A DNA stretch of 64,000 nt. Origin: Nannochloris sp. 'desiccata'. Lineage: Eukaryota > Chlorophyta > Trebouxiophyceae > Chlorellales > Chlorellaceae. The stretch's first letter is position 1; every line of letters starts with the position of its first letter. The notes under the pieces are model-generated. The model worked only from the letters and a program-made list of their open reading frames with translations, did no database searches and was not told the DNA's origin. The DNA lies in the NCBI GenBank assembly GCA_019044685.2, contig JAGTXX020000008.1, positions 62,001-126,000 of the forward strand. The letters are read 5' to 3'. A program made the translations under genes and the position numbers. Positions 51,128 through 63,500 of the stretch are shown here, in pieces.

Positions 51128-54100
51128 TCAGCGTCGTCCTCGACGCGAGCGACGACCAGGCGGGGCAGCATTTAATTTAGCAATATACTCAAGATAAAAT
51201 TCATTATCCTTTAAATTCTGCTCAGGTTCCCAAGTAGGTTCCTCATATCCTTTCCATTTGACACGAAATTCGCGCTTAGGTTTAGGACCACGATGAGAAA
51301 TAATTTTTTCAACTTCATAAAAAGCATCACCACGCTGAAAATACAAAGGCGGTGGTTCAGAAGTAGCAGCACGAACAGGGAACTTGGAATCAGCATTTCT
51401 ATACTTCTTCAAAACAGAAACATGAAAAGTAGTATGCCCTTTGAAAGTAGAAGGCATATCCAAAGTATAGGCAACAGGACTAACTTGTTTCAAAATTTTA
51501 AAAGGACCGACAAACAACGGTTTTAACTTTGGAGGATTCGAACCATCCAAAGACAAATTGCGAGAATTCAGCAACACATCTTCACCAACATCAAAAACAA
51601 CATCAATACGTTTTCGATTAGCATACTTAACTTGTCTTTCTTGAGCAATTTTCAAAAGATCAGCAACTTTAGACAAAATCTGTTCATGGCGTTGGCGGAA
51701 CCGCTCCACTGAAACAGGAACAGCATCACTATTCCCAGCAACATAGGAGGCAGGCATCCGGGGATTGCGACCATAAACAATAGAAAAAGGACTCATAGTA
51801 GTAGAAATATTAACAGCAGTATTAACAGCAAAGCGAGCTTGTGGTAGAAAGGCTACCCAGCGCTCTGGTTCGAGCAAACAAAAAGACCGAAGCATTTCTT
51901 CCAAAACACGATTAGCGCGCTCAGTTTGGCCATCAGTTTGAGGGTGATAAGAAGTAGAGAGTTTCAGGCGAGTACCCACAGAAGACCAAAGTGATTGCCA
52001 AAAAGAAGAAATAAATTTAGAATCCCGGTCAGAAACAATAGAGGAGGGGCAGCCATGACGGCACAAAATATGACTATAAAATAGAGCCATGGCTGTGTCC
52101 TCAGCAGTAGCAGAAGTATAAGTAGGAATAAATTCAACATATTTCGAAAAACGATCAACAACAACCATAATAGCATCAAAACCTTCTTTAGTTTTAGGCA
52201 GCTTCACAATAAAATCCATTGAGATAGACTCCCAGGGTCCACTAGGCATCTCCAACGGCTGCAGCAAACCAGCGGGTAGTTGGTGGCGAGGTTTGTTACT
52301 CTGACACTCATGACAGCTACGCACATACTCAGCAACATCCCTGCCCATATAAGGCCAACCAAACTGTTCGATCAAACGCTTCAAAGTTCGATTTATACCT
52401 TGGTGTCCAACCAGAGGCAAATCATGCATTTCATGGATCAGTAGCTCACGTAAATCACCAACATCAGGCACATACAGCTGTGAACGACCATTAATAAAAC
52501 GATAAAGTAAACCATTCTCCCAAAAATAAGCAGTAGTACCAGCTTTAATCCTTTTCAGCTTCCTCCAGGGCAAATTTATCAAGCTTTAACCCTTCTTTAA
52601 TCTGTTGCATCACCTCATCCGCTGGCATCACCAGAGACAAAGCACACAAAGCATGATCAGGGCGGCGGCTCAAAGCATCTGCAACAACATTCTCTTTACC
52701 AGGCTTGTAACGAATAATAGGGGGACCACCAAGCCAACTAGTAATATTACCGTACCAGCGAATAAATTTAGGACTCAAGTCAGTTTGACTATTGAGGTAC
52801 TGCAAGCTCTCATGGTCGGTGTAGAAGATCGGGGTCTTCCCGTTGTTAAGGTAGTGCTTCCATTTAGCAGCAACCATCTTAATAGCTAAGAACTCACGAG
52901 TTCTAGCATCATAATTCAGCTCAGCACCACGTAGTTTCTTAGAAAAGAAAGCCACGGGCTTCAATTCAGCAGCGGGACCATCAGCAGAAGCTTGCAGCAG
53001 CACAGCGCCAACAGCAATATTAGAGGCATCGGTACAAACAACACACTCAGCAGCAGGATTGTAGACTTGCAGCACAGGAGAGCTAGTAATAGCTTTCTTC
53101 AACTCATTAAAGTGACCTTCATGCAGCGGAGTCCAGATGAAGGGCACACCTTGCTTGGTCAATTCATTCAGCGGTGCAGCGATGTGAGCATAATTTCTAA
53201 TAAAGTGACGATAAAAACCAGTTAGACCAAGGAAATCACGCACATCACGCACATCTTGTGGCTTAGGCCACTCCAGCACAGCTTGAATCTTATCTTTAGC
53301 CATCTTCACACCATCAGCAGAGACAACAAATCCCAAATACTCCACCTCAGATTTAAAGAAAGAACACTTGGACAATTTTGCAACTAGCTGGTGCTCTGCC
53401 AGCTTGTCCAGTACTAACTTGAGGTGTTTATTGTGCTCTTCCTCATTCTCAGAGAAAATCAAGATGTCATCGAAATAAACCAGCACAAAATCGTAGAGAA
53501 AATCTTTAAAAACATCCATCATCAACCTACTAAACGTAGCAGGGGCATTAGTGAGTCCAAACGGCATCACCACGAACTCAAAAAGACCAAAGACGGTAGT
53601 AAACGCAGTCTTCTCTCTATCACGCTCAGCTACAGCTATCTGATAATAACCAGAATGTAAATCAATTTTAGAAAACACCTTAGCACCATGCAGCCTTCGA
53701 ATTTGATCTTCAGGGATGGGCAGCGGGTGCTCATCTCTGACAGTAATTTTATTCAAACCACGGTAGTCAACACAGAAGCGTAGAGTTCCGTCTTTCTTCG
53801 GCACAAACAAGATGGGAGCAGCCCAGGGAGATTTAGAAGGACGAATTAAACCTAGCTCCATCAGCTCTTTCAATCTTAAACGCAGCTCATTTTCTTGAGA
53901 CACCGACAACCTGTATGGGGCCCGGTGTACAGGGGCAGCACCCTTTACCAGCTTGATCTCATGCACAATAGCTCTCTCAGGAGGCACACCAGGAGGAGTA
54001 GAGGGAAGTACAGTAGAATACTTCTTAATGAGGCGCTCTATCCTCTCATCCAACATACCAGCAGCAGTACCAGCATCACCAGTACCAGCAACAGCAGCAG

Positions 54101-54438
54101 AATCTTCTCGTTCATTTGCCAGCTCAGAGACATACAGCTCTTGCAGGAATTGGCTATCAAGCATAAAGCAATTGACAGCATCCTCACTCACCAGCTTTTT
54201 AAACGACTTTTACCCAGCAGCCAGTCCGGACGTCGTGCAGCAACTTTCTTCTGTTGGCTCGGTAAAGATTTAATTTTATGCCAGCGCCGTTTTTTCCAAA
54301 CAGCAATATTTCCAGTATCCCAATCGACTTGAACTTTACCAGCCTTCAACCACGGTAAAGCTAGAATAACGTCGTACTGTTGTACTGGGAATACACGCAG
54401 ATTTAGTACGTCATTAAGACGACCCAGCTTCAGCCTAG
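51128..54438 (-). pseudogene. B3 Pol (frameshifted)
   Basis: Piece 54191-52545 holds RT ([11 protein letters not shown], catalytic box YFDDILIF) and RNase H (VVCTDASNIAVGAVLL). Piece 52582-51128 holds integrase (HDLPLVGHQGIN ... CHECQSNK, SMDFIVKLP, VSDRDSKF, DGQTERANRVLEEM) and chromodomain (FRVKWKGYEEPTWEP). They are separated by one extra base near 52550. A missing A near 54210 separates RT from the protease part (up to 54438). The YLDD box has become YFDD (codon at 53472-53474). Confidence 0.92.
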
Positions 54439-54663
54439 TGTGACGATACTGCAGCCAGGGTAGTTAAAAAGAAGCTATCCTTTGCAGCATGCATTTTGTA
54501 CCGCTTTCAATACTACTTGAACACCCAATGGGTGACTTGCACAGGGACTTGATTGCTTGATTTTCGCTTGTTACTACTAGAATACGTGTAAATAGTTACT
54601 AGAACACCTACTTGAAGTTGACTTGCACTTGGTGAAGTTCAGCTCACAAGGCTGCTCTTTACA
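54439..54663 (+). repeat. C1 5' LTR
   Basis: 225 bp, TGTGACGATACTGCAG...GCTCTTTACA, apparently identical to 59169-59393. Confidence 0.95.
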
Positions 54664-54819
54664 TTTTGGCACCTAACGCGCGGGCATTAACCTCCACACT
54701 ATAAAAGGTCTACAGGTTCTGTGCAAGCAAACGAACTGTTATTTTGCTGTCCTAGGCGAAATTTCTGACTTCTATTTTGCATGCACTAAACTTTGACTTT
54801 TGTTGACTAGTACGAGAAA
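54664..54819 (+). promoter_or_regulatory. C1 leader with primer binding site and TATA-like box
   Basis: TTTTGGCACC starts right after the LTR. CTATAAAAGG near 54700-54709 is a better TATA box than any I see in the LTR, but lies downstream of the primer site, so a transcript from it would lack the LTR. The same holds for C2 near 59430-59439. Confidence 0.45.
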
Positions 54820-55776
54820 ATGGATCCGATGGAACCTCAACTGTTGCAACTGTTGCAACAGCAGCAAGAACAAATAGCTCAGATGGCGGCTCAAATACAG
54901 CTGTTACAACAGCAGCCAATGGCAGCCGAGCCTGTAGCTGTACCTGTGAATGTACCGGAGAATGGAGACGATATCGATGCAAAGAGGCTTAGGCAGTTTT
55001 TGAAATTAAATCCAAAGAAATTTAGCGCTGAAGATAAGACAGATCCAGAGGATTGGGTTTATCAAATTGAAGTTCTCCTTCAAGCTGCTCAAATAACTGA
55101 AGAAGCAAGCAAGCTTAAGGTTATTCCTCATGTGCTGGAGAAAGCGGCTTTGGTTTGGTGGCGCTTTAGAGCAGAAGATGCTGGAGCAAAAGCAGTGACT
55201 AATTTTAGAGAGTTTAAAGAGGAATTAATTAGTCAGTATAGACAACAAGATCCTGCACGTATTGCGCGTGGAAAATTGAAACAATTAAGACAAACTGGAG
55301 CTGCCAGCACTTACGCTGATCAATTTTCTAAATTGAATTTACGCGCAAAAGTACCAGATGGAGAGAAACAGTATTGGTTTATGGAAGGTTTGAAGCAGGA
55401 TTTAAGAACAAAAGTTGAAGTTAAGCACACCATGAAAGAATTTGAAAATTACGAGCATTTGGTGCGCTATACTATTGCTGAAGATAATGCTATGTTTCTC
55501 GCCGGCCGCAGCAACGGAAAGCGGAAGAATGGAAACAAGTGGTATGGTGGTCAGGCTAGTAGCAGTGGCAATGGCAATGGTCATGCTTCTCATTCTAATG
55601 ATTCTGCACCAATGGAGGTCGATACCTACGAACATATACCTAAGATGACCCCTGCTATAAAGAAATGGTGTGATGACGAAGGGCGGTGTTATTTTTGCCG
55701 AAGAAAGGAGGGTCACATTGCAAAGAACTGCCCTAGAAAACCAGATAATTACAACCCAAACGAGAAGCGGCAGTGA
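54820..55776 (+). CDS. C1 Gag
   Basis: 318 residues with a Q-rich coil (MDPMEPQLLQLLQQQQEQIA), capsid core (WVYQIEVLLQAAQITEE, AALVWWRFR, LISQYRQQDPARIARGKL) and a knuckle CYFCRRKEGHIAKNC, where the C-to-H spacing is five residues instead of the usual four. It is the same sequence as C2 Gag. Confidence 0.94.
   Translation: MDPMEPQLLQLLQQQQEQIAQMAAQIQLLQQQPMAAEPVAVPVNVPENGDDIDAKRLRQFLKLNPKKFSAEDKTDPEDWVYQIEVLLQAAQITEEASKLKVIPHVLEKAALVWWRFRAEDAGAKAVTNFREFKEELISQYRQQDPARIARGKLKQLRQTGAASTYADQFSKLNLRAKVPDGEKQYWFMEGLKQDLRTKVEVKHTMKEFENYEHLVRYTIAEDNAMFLAGRSNGKRKNGNKWYGGQASSSGNGNGHASHSNDSAPMEVDTYEHIPKMTPAIKKWCDDEGRCYFCRRKEGHIAKNCPRKPDNYNPNEKRQ
55755..55761 (+). promoter_or_regulatory. -1 frameshift heptamer CCCAAAC (C1)
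   Basis: Reads C CCA AAC in the gag frame, 12 nt before the stop; pol is open in -1 from 55749. Repeated in C2 at 60485-60491. Confidence 0.6.
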
Positions 55777-58700
55777 GTGAAGAGGATGAAGTAGAAATTG
55801 AGGAAACCTCACTGCCAGTAGAAAGAGAAGAACTAGATAGAGTAGATTTAGATTTAGGTCCTTTGGTAGCTACGTGGAAGGACACCAAGTCAGCAAATTT
55901 ATTAGTTACTAAAGGTAGAGTAGGATGTGCTGTAGCAAATACCTTGTTTGATACTGGAGCATCAGTAACTATAGCTTCAGGTAGATTTGTAGAGAAACAC
56001 AAGTTTAAAACGAGAACGATTGAGCATGGACCCATTTTTCGCACTGCCGATGGTTGCAAACATCGTTGCGAGAAGATTATGGATACTGCTCGATTTACAG
56101 CTGGTCCCTATAAAGATACTCTTACCAATGTCTACGTTATCCCTGGAGATTGTCCATTTGATCTAATTCTTGGAAAACCTTGGTTTGATGAAAAGAATCC
56201 TGAGATTGACTTTCCCAACAACATTATAAAAATGCAGCACAACGGTGAGACGATAGTGTTCAGAGCTGATTACCATGAACAAAAAGTATTACGAGATGCT
56301 GGCATAATTTCTTCAGTGGAAATGTATGCTGAACTTGCCTCAGGAGGTTATATAAACATCTGCATGATGAAACCTGTCCCTGACGATTACGAGAATTACG
56401 AGTTCGACGAGAATGGCCATAAACTTGATAAAACCGGTTATGAAAAATACGCAGACGAGATACTTCGGGAATTTGTAGATGTTACAGATCCAGATATCCC
56501 ATATCCAGTTGACAGAGAAGTAGAACATGAAATTGAGCTTGAGCCTGATGCTAAAGCTGTAGCGCAGCAAATGTACCGCCTGACGTTTGAAGAATTAGCT
56601 GAATTGAAGAAAACAATTATAGATTACTTGAATAAAGGCTTTATTAGACCTAGTAAATCACCTTTTGGCGCTCCAATATTGTTTGTACGCAAGAAAGGTG
56701 GAGCATTACGTATGTGTGTAGATTATAGAGGCTTAAATAGGATTACTAAGAAGAATCGCTGCCCGCTCCCGAGAATTGAAGATTTATTAGATCAGCTGGC
56801 GGGAGCTAAGTTCTTTACTAGCTTAGATCTTACCAGTGGATACCATCAAATCAAGATTAAAGAAGAAGACATAGAGAAGACTGCATTTAGAACACAGTTT
56901 GGGCATTTTGAATTTTTAGTGATGCCTTTTGGCTTGTGCAACGCACCCGCCACTTTCCAAACTTTAATGAATACTGTTTTTAGAGAAGAGATTAATCATT
57001 TTGTTTTAGTTTATTTAGATGATATTATGATTTTTTCCAAGACTTTTGAAGACCATCTAAGGCATGTACGCCATGTGTTTCTAAAATTAAGAAAGCAACA
57101 TTTTTACGTTAATAAAGAAAAGTGTTCATTTTTCAAAACTAAAACTTTGCTTGGCTTGGCTACATTATCTCTGATCAAGGTATTGAAGTTGACCAAAGCA
57201 AGATTACAACAATTCTAGAATGGCCCGAGCCAAAGAATACTACAGATATTTTATCTTTTTTAGGTTTTACTGGATGGTATCGAAAATTTATTGAAAAATA
57301 TTCCCACGTGGCAGCACCCATGACTGAATTATTAAAGAAAGAAGTTCCTTTTATTTGGGGTGCCCCACAGCAAGAAGCTTTTGAATTATTAAAGAAGAAA
57401 TTGACTAATGCACCTGTTTTGATTTTACCTAGCCCTGATTTTCCTTTTCATATGTATACTGATGCTTCTGACTTTGCTTTTGGTGGTGTATTAATGCAAG
57501 ACCAGGGCCAAGGTTTGAGACCGGTGGCCTACTCATCCAAGAAGCTGAGTGAAGCTGAGCGAAAATATACTATTTACGAGAAAGAAGCACTTTCCCAGAT
57601 CCATCACTTGCAGCTTTGGCGTTGTTACTTGCAGGGCGCACCTAGAAGTACTGCTTATACCGATAATGCTGTCTTAAAAAATCTGCAGACTCAACCTCGA
57701 CTGTCGCCCCGACAAGCCCGCTGGATGCTGGTACTACAAGAATATAATCTTTACGTAGAGTATATAGCTGGTAAAGCAAATGTGGTAGCAGATGCTTTAT
57801 CTAGAAGACCTGATCTTGCTATGACTGTGGTTATTGCTCATCAGGATAGTGAATGGTTGTTGAAATTAAAAGAATCTTACGAGAAAAATGACGATGCCAA
57901 GAAAATTATTAAATTAATTCAAAATGGTACTAGTAGAAATTATGCATTTGACCATGGTTATATTGTACGTAGAACTCCTACACGTACTCAATTATATATC
58001 CCTGATGTAGGAACACTGCGACACGATCTGTTGATAGAGCACCATGACTCTCTTTTAGCTGGGCATTTTGGCGCAGCAAAAACTGGCGCTCTGCTGTCCC
58101 GTCATTATTATTGGCCACAGCAGCTACGCGATGTGCGTGAATTTGTTCAAGCTTGTCAAGAATGTGGTAATTCTAAGAGTTCTAATCAGAAGAAGCCTGG
58201 TCTCTTAAAATCTTTGCCTATTCCTAAAAGAAGATTTGAAGTTATAACGATGGATTTTGTTACGAAGCTGCCGGAAGCTGACGGCTTTACTGCAATTATG
58301 ATTATGGTGGACAAATTGACTAAAAGAGTCTTTTTAGCTCCCACAACTGATGCAGTAACTGCTGAAGAAGCTGCTACTATGTTCTTTGAGCACGTAATTA
58401 GAAACCAAGGAGTACCTTCAATTATTATTTCTGATCGCGGCACTCAATTTACGAGCGTCTTTTGGAAGTCGATGGTGGCACAACTTGGAATCAAGCACAA
58501 ACTTAGTACTGCATACCATCCTCAAACAGATGGTCAATCGGAAATTACGGTTAGAATAGTTATAGATCTTTTGCGTACCTTGCATTATCAATACAAGAAC
58601 TGGGTTAAAATTTTACCCGCTGTCGAATTTGCTATTAATAACAGCGTCAATGCTTCTACTGGAAAGACTCCCTTTTTCCTTTGCTATGGTGAAGAAGTTC

Positions 58701-59168
58701 CTACTCCCGCAAGTATTAACCTTCAATTTTTAGCAAGGAATAATCCCAATCAACCTTCAGTGGATTTTGCTGAGCGAACTCAAGTTGCTGTTCAGCAGGC
58801 GCAGCGAGCGCTGGTGAAAGCACAGCAGCGACAGAAAACTTATGCTGATAAAAATAGAAGATACCTTACTTTTGAAGTAGGTGACCAAGTGTATATTTCT
58901 ACTACTGATTTACCTTTGAAAGGTCCTCGAAGATTAGCTCCTAAATGGTTTGGTCCTGTTCCAATAATTGAGAAACTTAGCGATTTAAATTACCGTGTAG
59001 CGTTGCCAGAAATGTGGAAGCGCAGACACCCTGTCTTTCACATTGAAAAATTAAAACCTTTTGTAGTGAGTACTAAATTTCCTAGTCGTTCTGATCGTAG
59101 ACCTCCTCCTGATCTGGAGCAAGGTTCAGATGTCTATAATGTTGAGAAGATTTTGAATCGCCGCTCGA
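55773..59168 (+). pseudogene. C1 Pol (frameshifted, 3'-truncated)
   Basis: Protease (TLFDTGASVTIASGRF), RT ([26 protein letters not shown]), then a 2-nt insertion near 57145 shifts the frame. RNase H (MYTDASDFAFGG), integrase HHCC (HHDSLLAGHFGA ... CQECGNSK) and DDE core (TMDFVTKLP, IISDRGTQF, DGQSEITVRIV) continue in the other frame until the C2 LTR cuts it after VEKILNRRS. The related fragment at 49952-50257 shows the unshifted sequence. Confidence 0.92.
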
Positions 59169-59393
59169 TGTGACGATACTGCAGCCAGGGTAGTTAAAAA
59201 GAAGCTATCCTTTGCAGCATGCATTTTGTACCGCTTTCAATACTACTTGAACACCCAATGGGTGACTTGCACAGGGACTTGATTGCTTGATTTTCGCTTG
59301 TTACTACTAGAATACGTGTAAATAGTTACTAGAACACCTACTTGAAGTTGACTTGCACTTGGTGAAGTTCAGCTCACAAGGCTGCTCTTTACA
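59169..59393 (+). repeat. C2 5' LTR
   Basis: 225 bp, starts at the point where C1 pol is cut. Confidence 0.95.
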
Positions 59394-59549
59394 TTTTGGC
59401 ACCTAACGCGCGGGCATTAACCTCCACACTATAAAAGGTCTACAGGTTCTGTGCAAGCAAACGAACTGTTATTTTGCTGTCCTAGGCGAAATTTCTGACT
59501 TCTATTTTGCATGCACTAAACTTTGACTTTTGTTGACTAGTACGAGAAA

Positions 59550-60506
59550 ATGGATCCGATGGAACCTCAACTGTTGCAACTGTTGCAACAGCAGCAAGAA
59601 CAAATAGCTCAGATGGCGGCTCAAATACAGCTGTTACAACAGCAGCCAATGGCAGCCGAGCCTGTAGCTGTACCTGTGAATGTACCGGAGAATGGAGACG
59701 ATATCGATGCAAAGAGGCTTAGGCAGTTTTTGAAATTAAATCCAAAGAAATTTAGCGCTGAAGATAAGACAGATCCAGAGGATTGGGTTTATCAAATTGA
59801 AGTTCTCCTTCAAGCTGCTCAAATAACTGAAGAAGCAAGCAAGCTTAAGGTTATTCCTCATGTGCTGGAGAAAGCGGCTTTGGTTTGGTGGCGCTTTAGA
59901 GCAGAAGATGCTGGAGCAAAAGCAGTGACTAATTTTAGAGAGTTTAAAGAGGAATTAATTAGTCAGTATAGACAACAAGATCCTGCACGTATTGCGCGTG
60001 GAAAATTGAAACAATTAAGACAAACTGGAGCTGCCAGCACTTACGCTGATCAATTTTCTAAATTGAATTTACGCGCAAAAGTACCAGATGGAGAGAAACA
60101 GTATTGGTTTATGGAAGGTTTGAAGCAGGATTTAAGAACAAAAGTTGAAGTTAAGCACACCATGAAAGAATTTGAAAATTACGAGCATTTGGTGCGCTAT
60201 ACTATTGCTGAAGATAATGCTATGTTTCTCGCCGGCCGCAGCAACGGAAAGCGGAAGAATGGAAACAAGTGGTATGGTGGTCAGGCTAGTAGCAGTGGCA
60301 ATGGCAATGGTCATGCTTCTCATTCTAATGATTCTGCACCAATGGAGGTCGATACCTACGAACATATACCTAAGATGACCCCTGCTATAAAGAAATGGTG
60401 TGATGACGAAGGGCGGTGTTATTTTTGCCGAAGAAAGGAGGGTCACATTGCAAAGAACTGCCCTAGAAAACCAGATAATTACAACCCAAACGAGAAGCGG
60501 CAGTGA
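59550..60506 (+). CDS. C2 Gag
   Basis: Same 318 residues as C1 Gag, followed by CCCAAAC at 60485-60491 and the GTGA overlap with pol. Confidence 0.94.
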   Translation: MDPMEPQLLQLLQQQQEQIAQMAAQIQLLQQQPMAAEPVAVPVNVPENGDDIDAKRLRQFLKLNPKKFSAEDKTDPEDWVYQIEVLLQAAQITEEASKLKVIPHVLEKAALVWWRFRAEDAGAKAVTNFREFKEELISQYRQQDPARIARGKLKQLRQTGAASTYADQFSKLNLRAKVPDGEKQYWFMEGLKQDLRTKVEVKHTMKEFENYEHLVRYTIAEDNAMFLAGRSNGKRKNGNKWYGGQASSSGNGNGHASHSNDSAPMEVDTYEHIPKMTPAIKKWCDDEGRCYFCRRKEGHIAKNCPRKPDNYNPNEKRQ

Positions 60507-63500
60507 GTGAAGAGGATGAAGTAGAAATTGAGGAAACCTCACTGCCAGTAGAAAGAGAAGAACTAGATAGAGTAGATTTAGATTTAGGTCCTTTGGTAGC
60601 TACGTGGAAGGACACCAAGTCAGCAAATTTATTAGTTACTAAAGGTAGAGTAGGATGTGCTGTAGCAAATACCTTGTTTGATACTGGAGCATCAGTAACT
60701 ATAGCTTCAGGTAGATTTGTAGAGAAACACAAGTTTAAAACGAGAACGATTGAGCATGGACCCATTTTTCGCACTGCCGATGGTTGCAAACATCGTTGCG
60801 AGAAGATTATGGATACTGCTCGATTTACAGCTGGTCCCTATAAAGATACTCTTACCAATGTCTACGTTATCCCTGGAGATTGTCCATTTGATCTAATTCT
60901 TGGAAAACCTTGGTTTGATGAAAAGAATCCTGAGATTGACTTTCCCAACAACATTATAAAAATGCAGCACAACGGTGAGACGATAGTGTTCAGAGCTGAT
61001 TACCATGAACAAAAAGTATTACGAGATGCTGGCATAATTTCTTCAGTGGAAATGTATGCTGAACTTGCCTCAGGAGGTTATATAAACATCTGCATGATGA
61101 AACCTGTCCCTGACGATTACGAGAATTACGAGTTCGACGAGAATGGCCATAAACTTGATAAAACCGGTTATGAAAAATACGCAGACGAGATACTTCGGGA
61201 ATTTGTAGATGTTACAGATCCAGATATCCCATATCCAGTTGACAGAGAAGTAGAACATGAAATTGAGCTTGAGCCTGATGCTAAAGCTGTAGCGCAGCAA
61301 ATGTACCGCCTGACGTTTGAAGAATTAGCTGAATTGAAGAAAACAATTATAGATTACTTGAATAAAGGCTTTATTAGACCTAGTAAATCACCTTTTGGCG
61401 CTCCAATATTGTTTGTACGCAAGAAAGGTGGAGCATTACGTATGTGTGTAGATTATAGAGGCTTAAATAGGATTACTAAGAAGAATCGCTGCCCGCTCCC
61501 GAGAATTGAAGATTTATTAGATCAGCTGGCGGGAGCTAAGTTCTTTACTAGCTTAGATCTTACCAGTGGATACCATCAAATCAAGATTAAAGAAGAAGAC
61601 ATAGAGAAGACTGCATTTAGAACACAGTTTGGGCATTTTGAATTTTTAGTGATGCCTTTTGGCTTGTGCAACGCACCCGCCACTTTCCAAACTTTAATGA
61701 ATACTGTTTTTAGAGAAGAGATTAATCATTTTGTTTTAGTTTATTTAGATGATATTATGATTTTTTCCAAGACTTTTGAAGACCATCTAAGGCATGTACG
61801 CCATGTGTTTCTAAAATTAAGAAAGCAACATTTTTACGTTAATAAAGAAAAGTGTTCATTTTTCAAAACTAAAACTTTGCTTGGCTTGGCTACATTATCT
61901 CTGATCAAGGTATTGAAGTTGACCAAAGCAAGATTACAACAATTCTAGAATGGCCCGAGCCAAAGAATACTACAGATATTTTATCTTTTTTAGGTTTTAC
62001 TGGATGGTATCGAAAATTTATTGAAAAATATTCCCACGTGGCAGCACCCATGACTGAATTATTAAAGAAAGAAGTTCCTTTTATTTGGGGTGCCCCACAG
62101 CAAGAAGCTTTTGAATTATTAAAGAAGAAATTGACTAATGCACCTGTTTTGATTTTACCTAGCCCTGATTTTCCTTTTCATATGTATACTGATGCTTCTG
62201 ACTTTGCTTTTGGTGGTGTATTAATGCAAGACCAGGGCCAAGGTTTGAGACCGGTGGCCTACTCATCCAAGAAGCTGAGTGAAGCTGAGCGAAAATATAC
62301 TATTTACGAGAAAGAAGCACTTTCCCAGATCCATCACTTGCAGCTTTGGCGTTGTTACTTGCAGGGCGCACCTAGAAGTACTGCTTATACCGATAATGCT
62401 GTCTTAAAAAATCTGCAGACTCAACCTCGACTGTCGCCCCGACAAGCCCGCTGGATGCTGGTACTACAAGAATATAATCTTTACGTAGAGTATATAGCTG
62501 GTAAAGCAAATGTGGTAGCAGATGCTTTATCTAGAAGACCTGATCTTGCTATGACTGTGGTTATTGCTCATCAGGATAGTGAATGGTTGTTAGAATTAAA
62601 AGAATCTTACGAGAAAAATGACGATGCCAAGAAAATTATTAAATTAATTCAAAATGGTACTAGTAGAAATTATGCATTTGACCATGGTTATATTGTACGT
62701 AGAACTCCTACACGTACTCAATTATATATCCCTGATGTAGGAACACTGCGACACGATCTGTTGATAGAGCACCATGACTCTCTTTTAGCTGGGCATTTTG
62801 GCGCAGCAAAAACTGGCGCTCTGCTGTCCCGTCATTATTATTGGCCACAGCAGCTACGCGATGTGCGTGAATTTGTTCAAGCTTGTCAAGAATGTGGTAA
62901 TTCTAAGAGTTCTAATCAGAAGAAGCCTGGTCTCTTAAAATCTTTGCCTATTCCTAAAAGAAGATTTGAAGTTATAACGATGGATTTTGTTACGAAGCTG
63001 CCGGAAGCTGACGGCTTTACTGCAATTATGATTATGGTGGACAAATTGACTAAAAGAGTCTTTTTAGCTCCCACAACTGATGCAGTAACTGCTGAAGAAG
63101 CTGCTACTATGTTCTTTGAGCACGTAATTAGAAACCAAGGAGTACCTTCAATTATTATTTCTGATCGCGGCACTCAATTTACGAGCGTCTTTTGGAAGTC
63201 GATGGTGGCACAACTTGGAATCAAGCACAAACTTAGTACTGCATACCATCCTCAAACAGATGGTCAATCGGAAATTACGGTTAGAATAGTTATAGATCTT
63301 TTGCGTACCTTGCATTATCAATACAAGAACTGGGTTAAAATTTTACCCGCTGTCGAATTTGCTATTAATAACAGCGTCAATGCTTCTACTGGAAAGACTC
63401 CCTTTTTCCTTTGCTATGGTGAAGAAGTTCCTACTCCCGCAAGTATTAACCTTCAATTTTTAGCAAGGAATAATCCCAATCAACCTTCAGTGGATTTTGC

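Larger units (their letters stand above)
50949..54438 (-). mobile_element. Ty3/gypsy element B3, interrupted by C1
   Basis: 3' LTR at 50949-51109, then pol on the minus strand. At 54438 family B sequence is cut inside the protease by the C1 LTR. Gag and the 5' LTR should lie beyond the right edge. The LTR's left flank GTGAC is the expected duplication half. Confidence 0.9.
54439..59168 (+). mobile_element. Ty3/gypsy element C1, interrupted by C2
   Basis: 5' LTR, a primer-binding-site-like TTTTGGCACCTAACGCG, gag and pol until 59168, where a second C LTR begins inside the integrase tail. Inserted in B3 after CCTAG. The chromodomain and 3' LTR of C1 are absent from the window and are predicted to lie right of C2. 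Confidence 0.9.
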
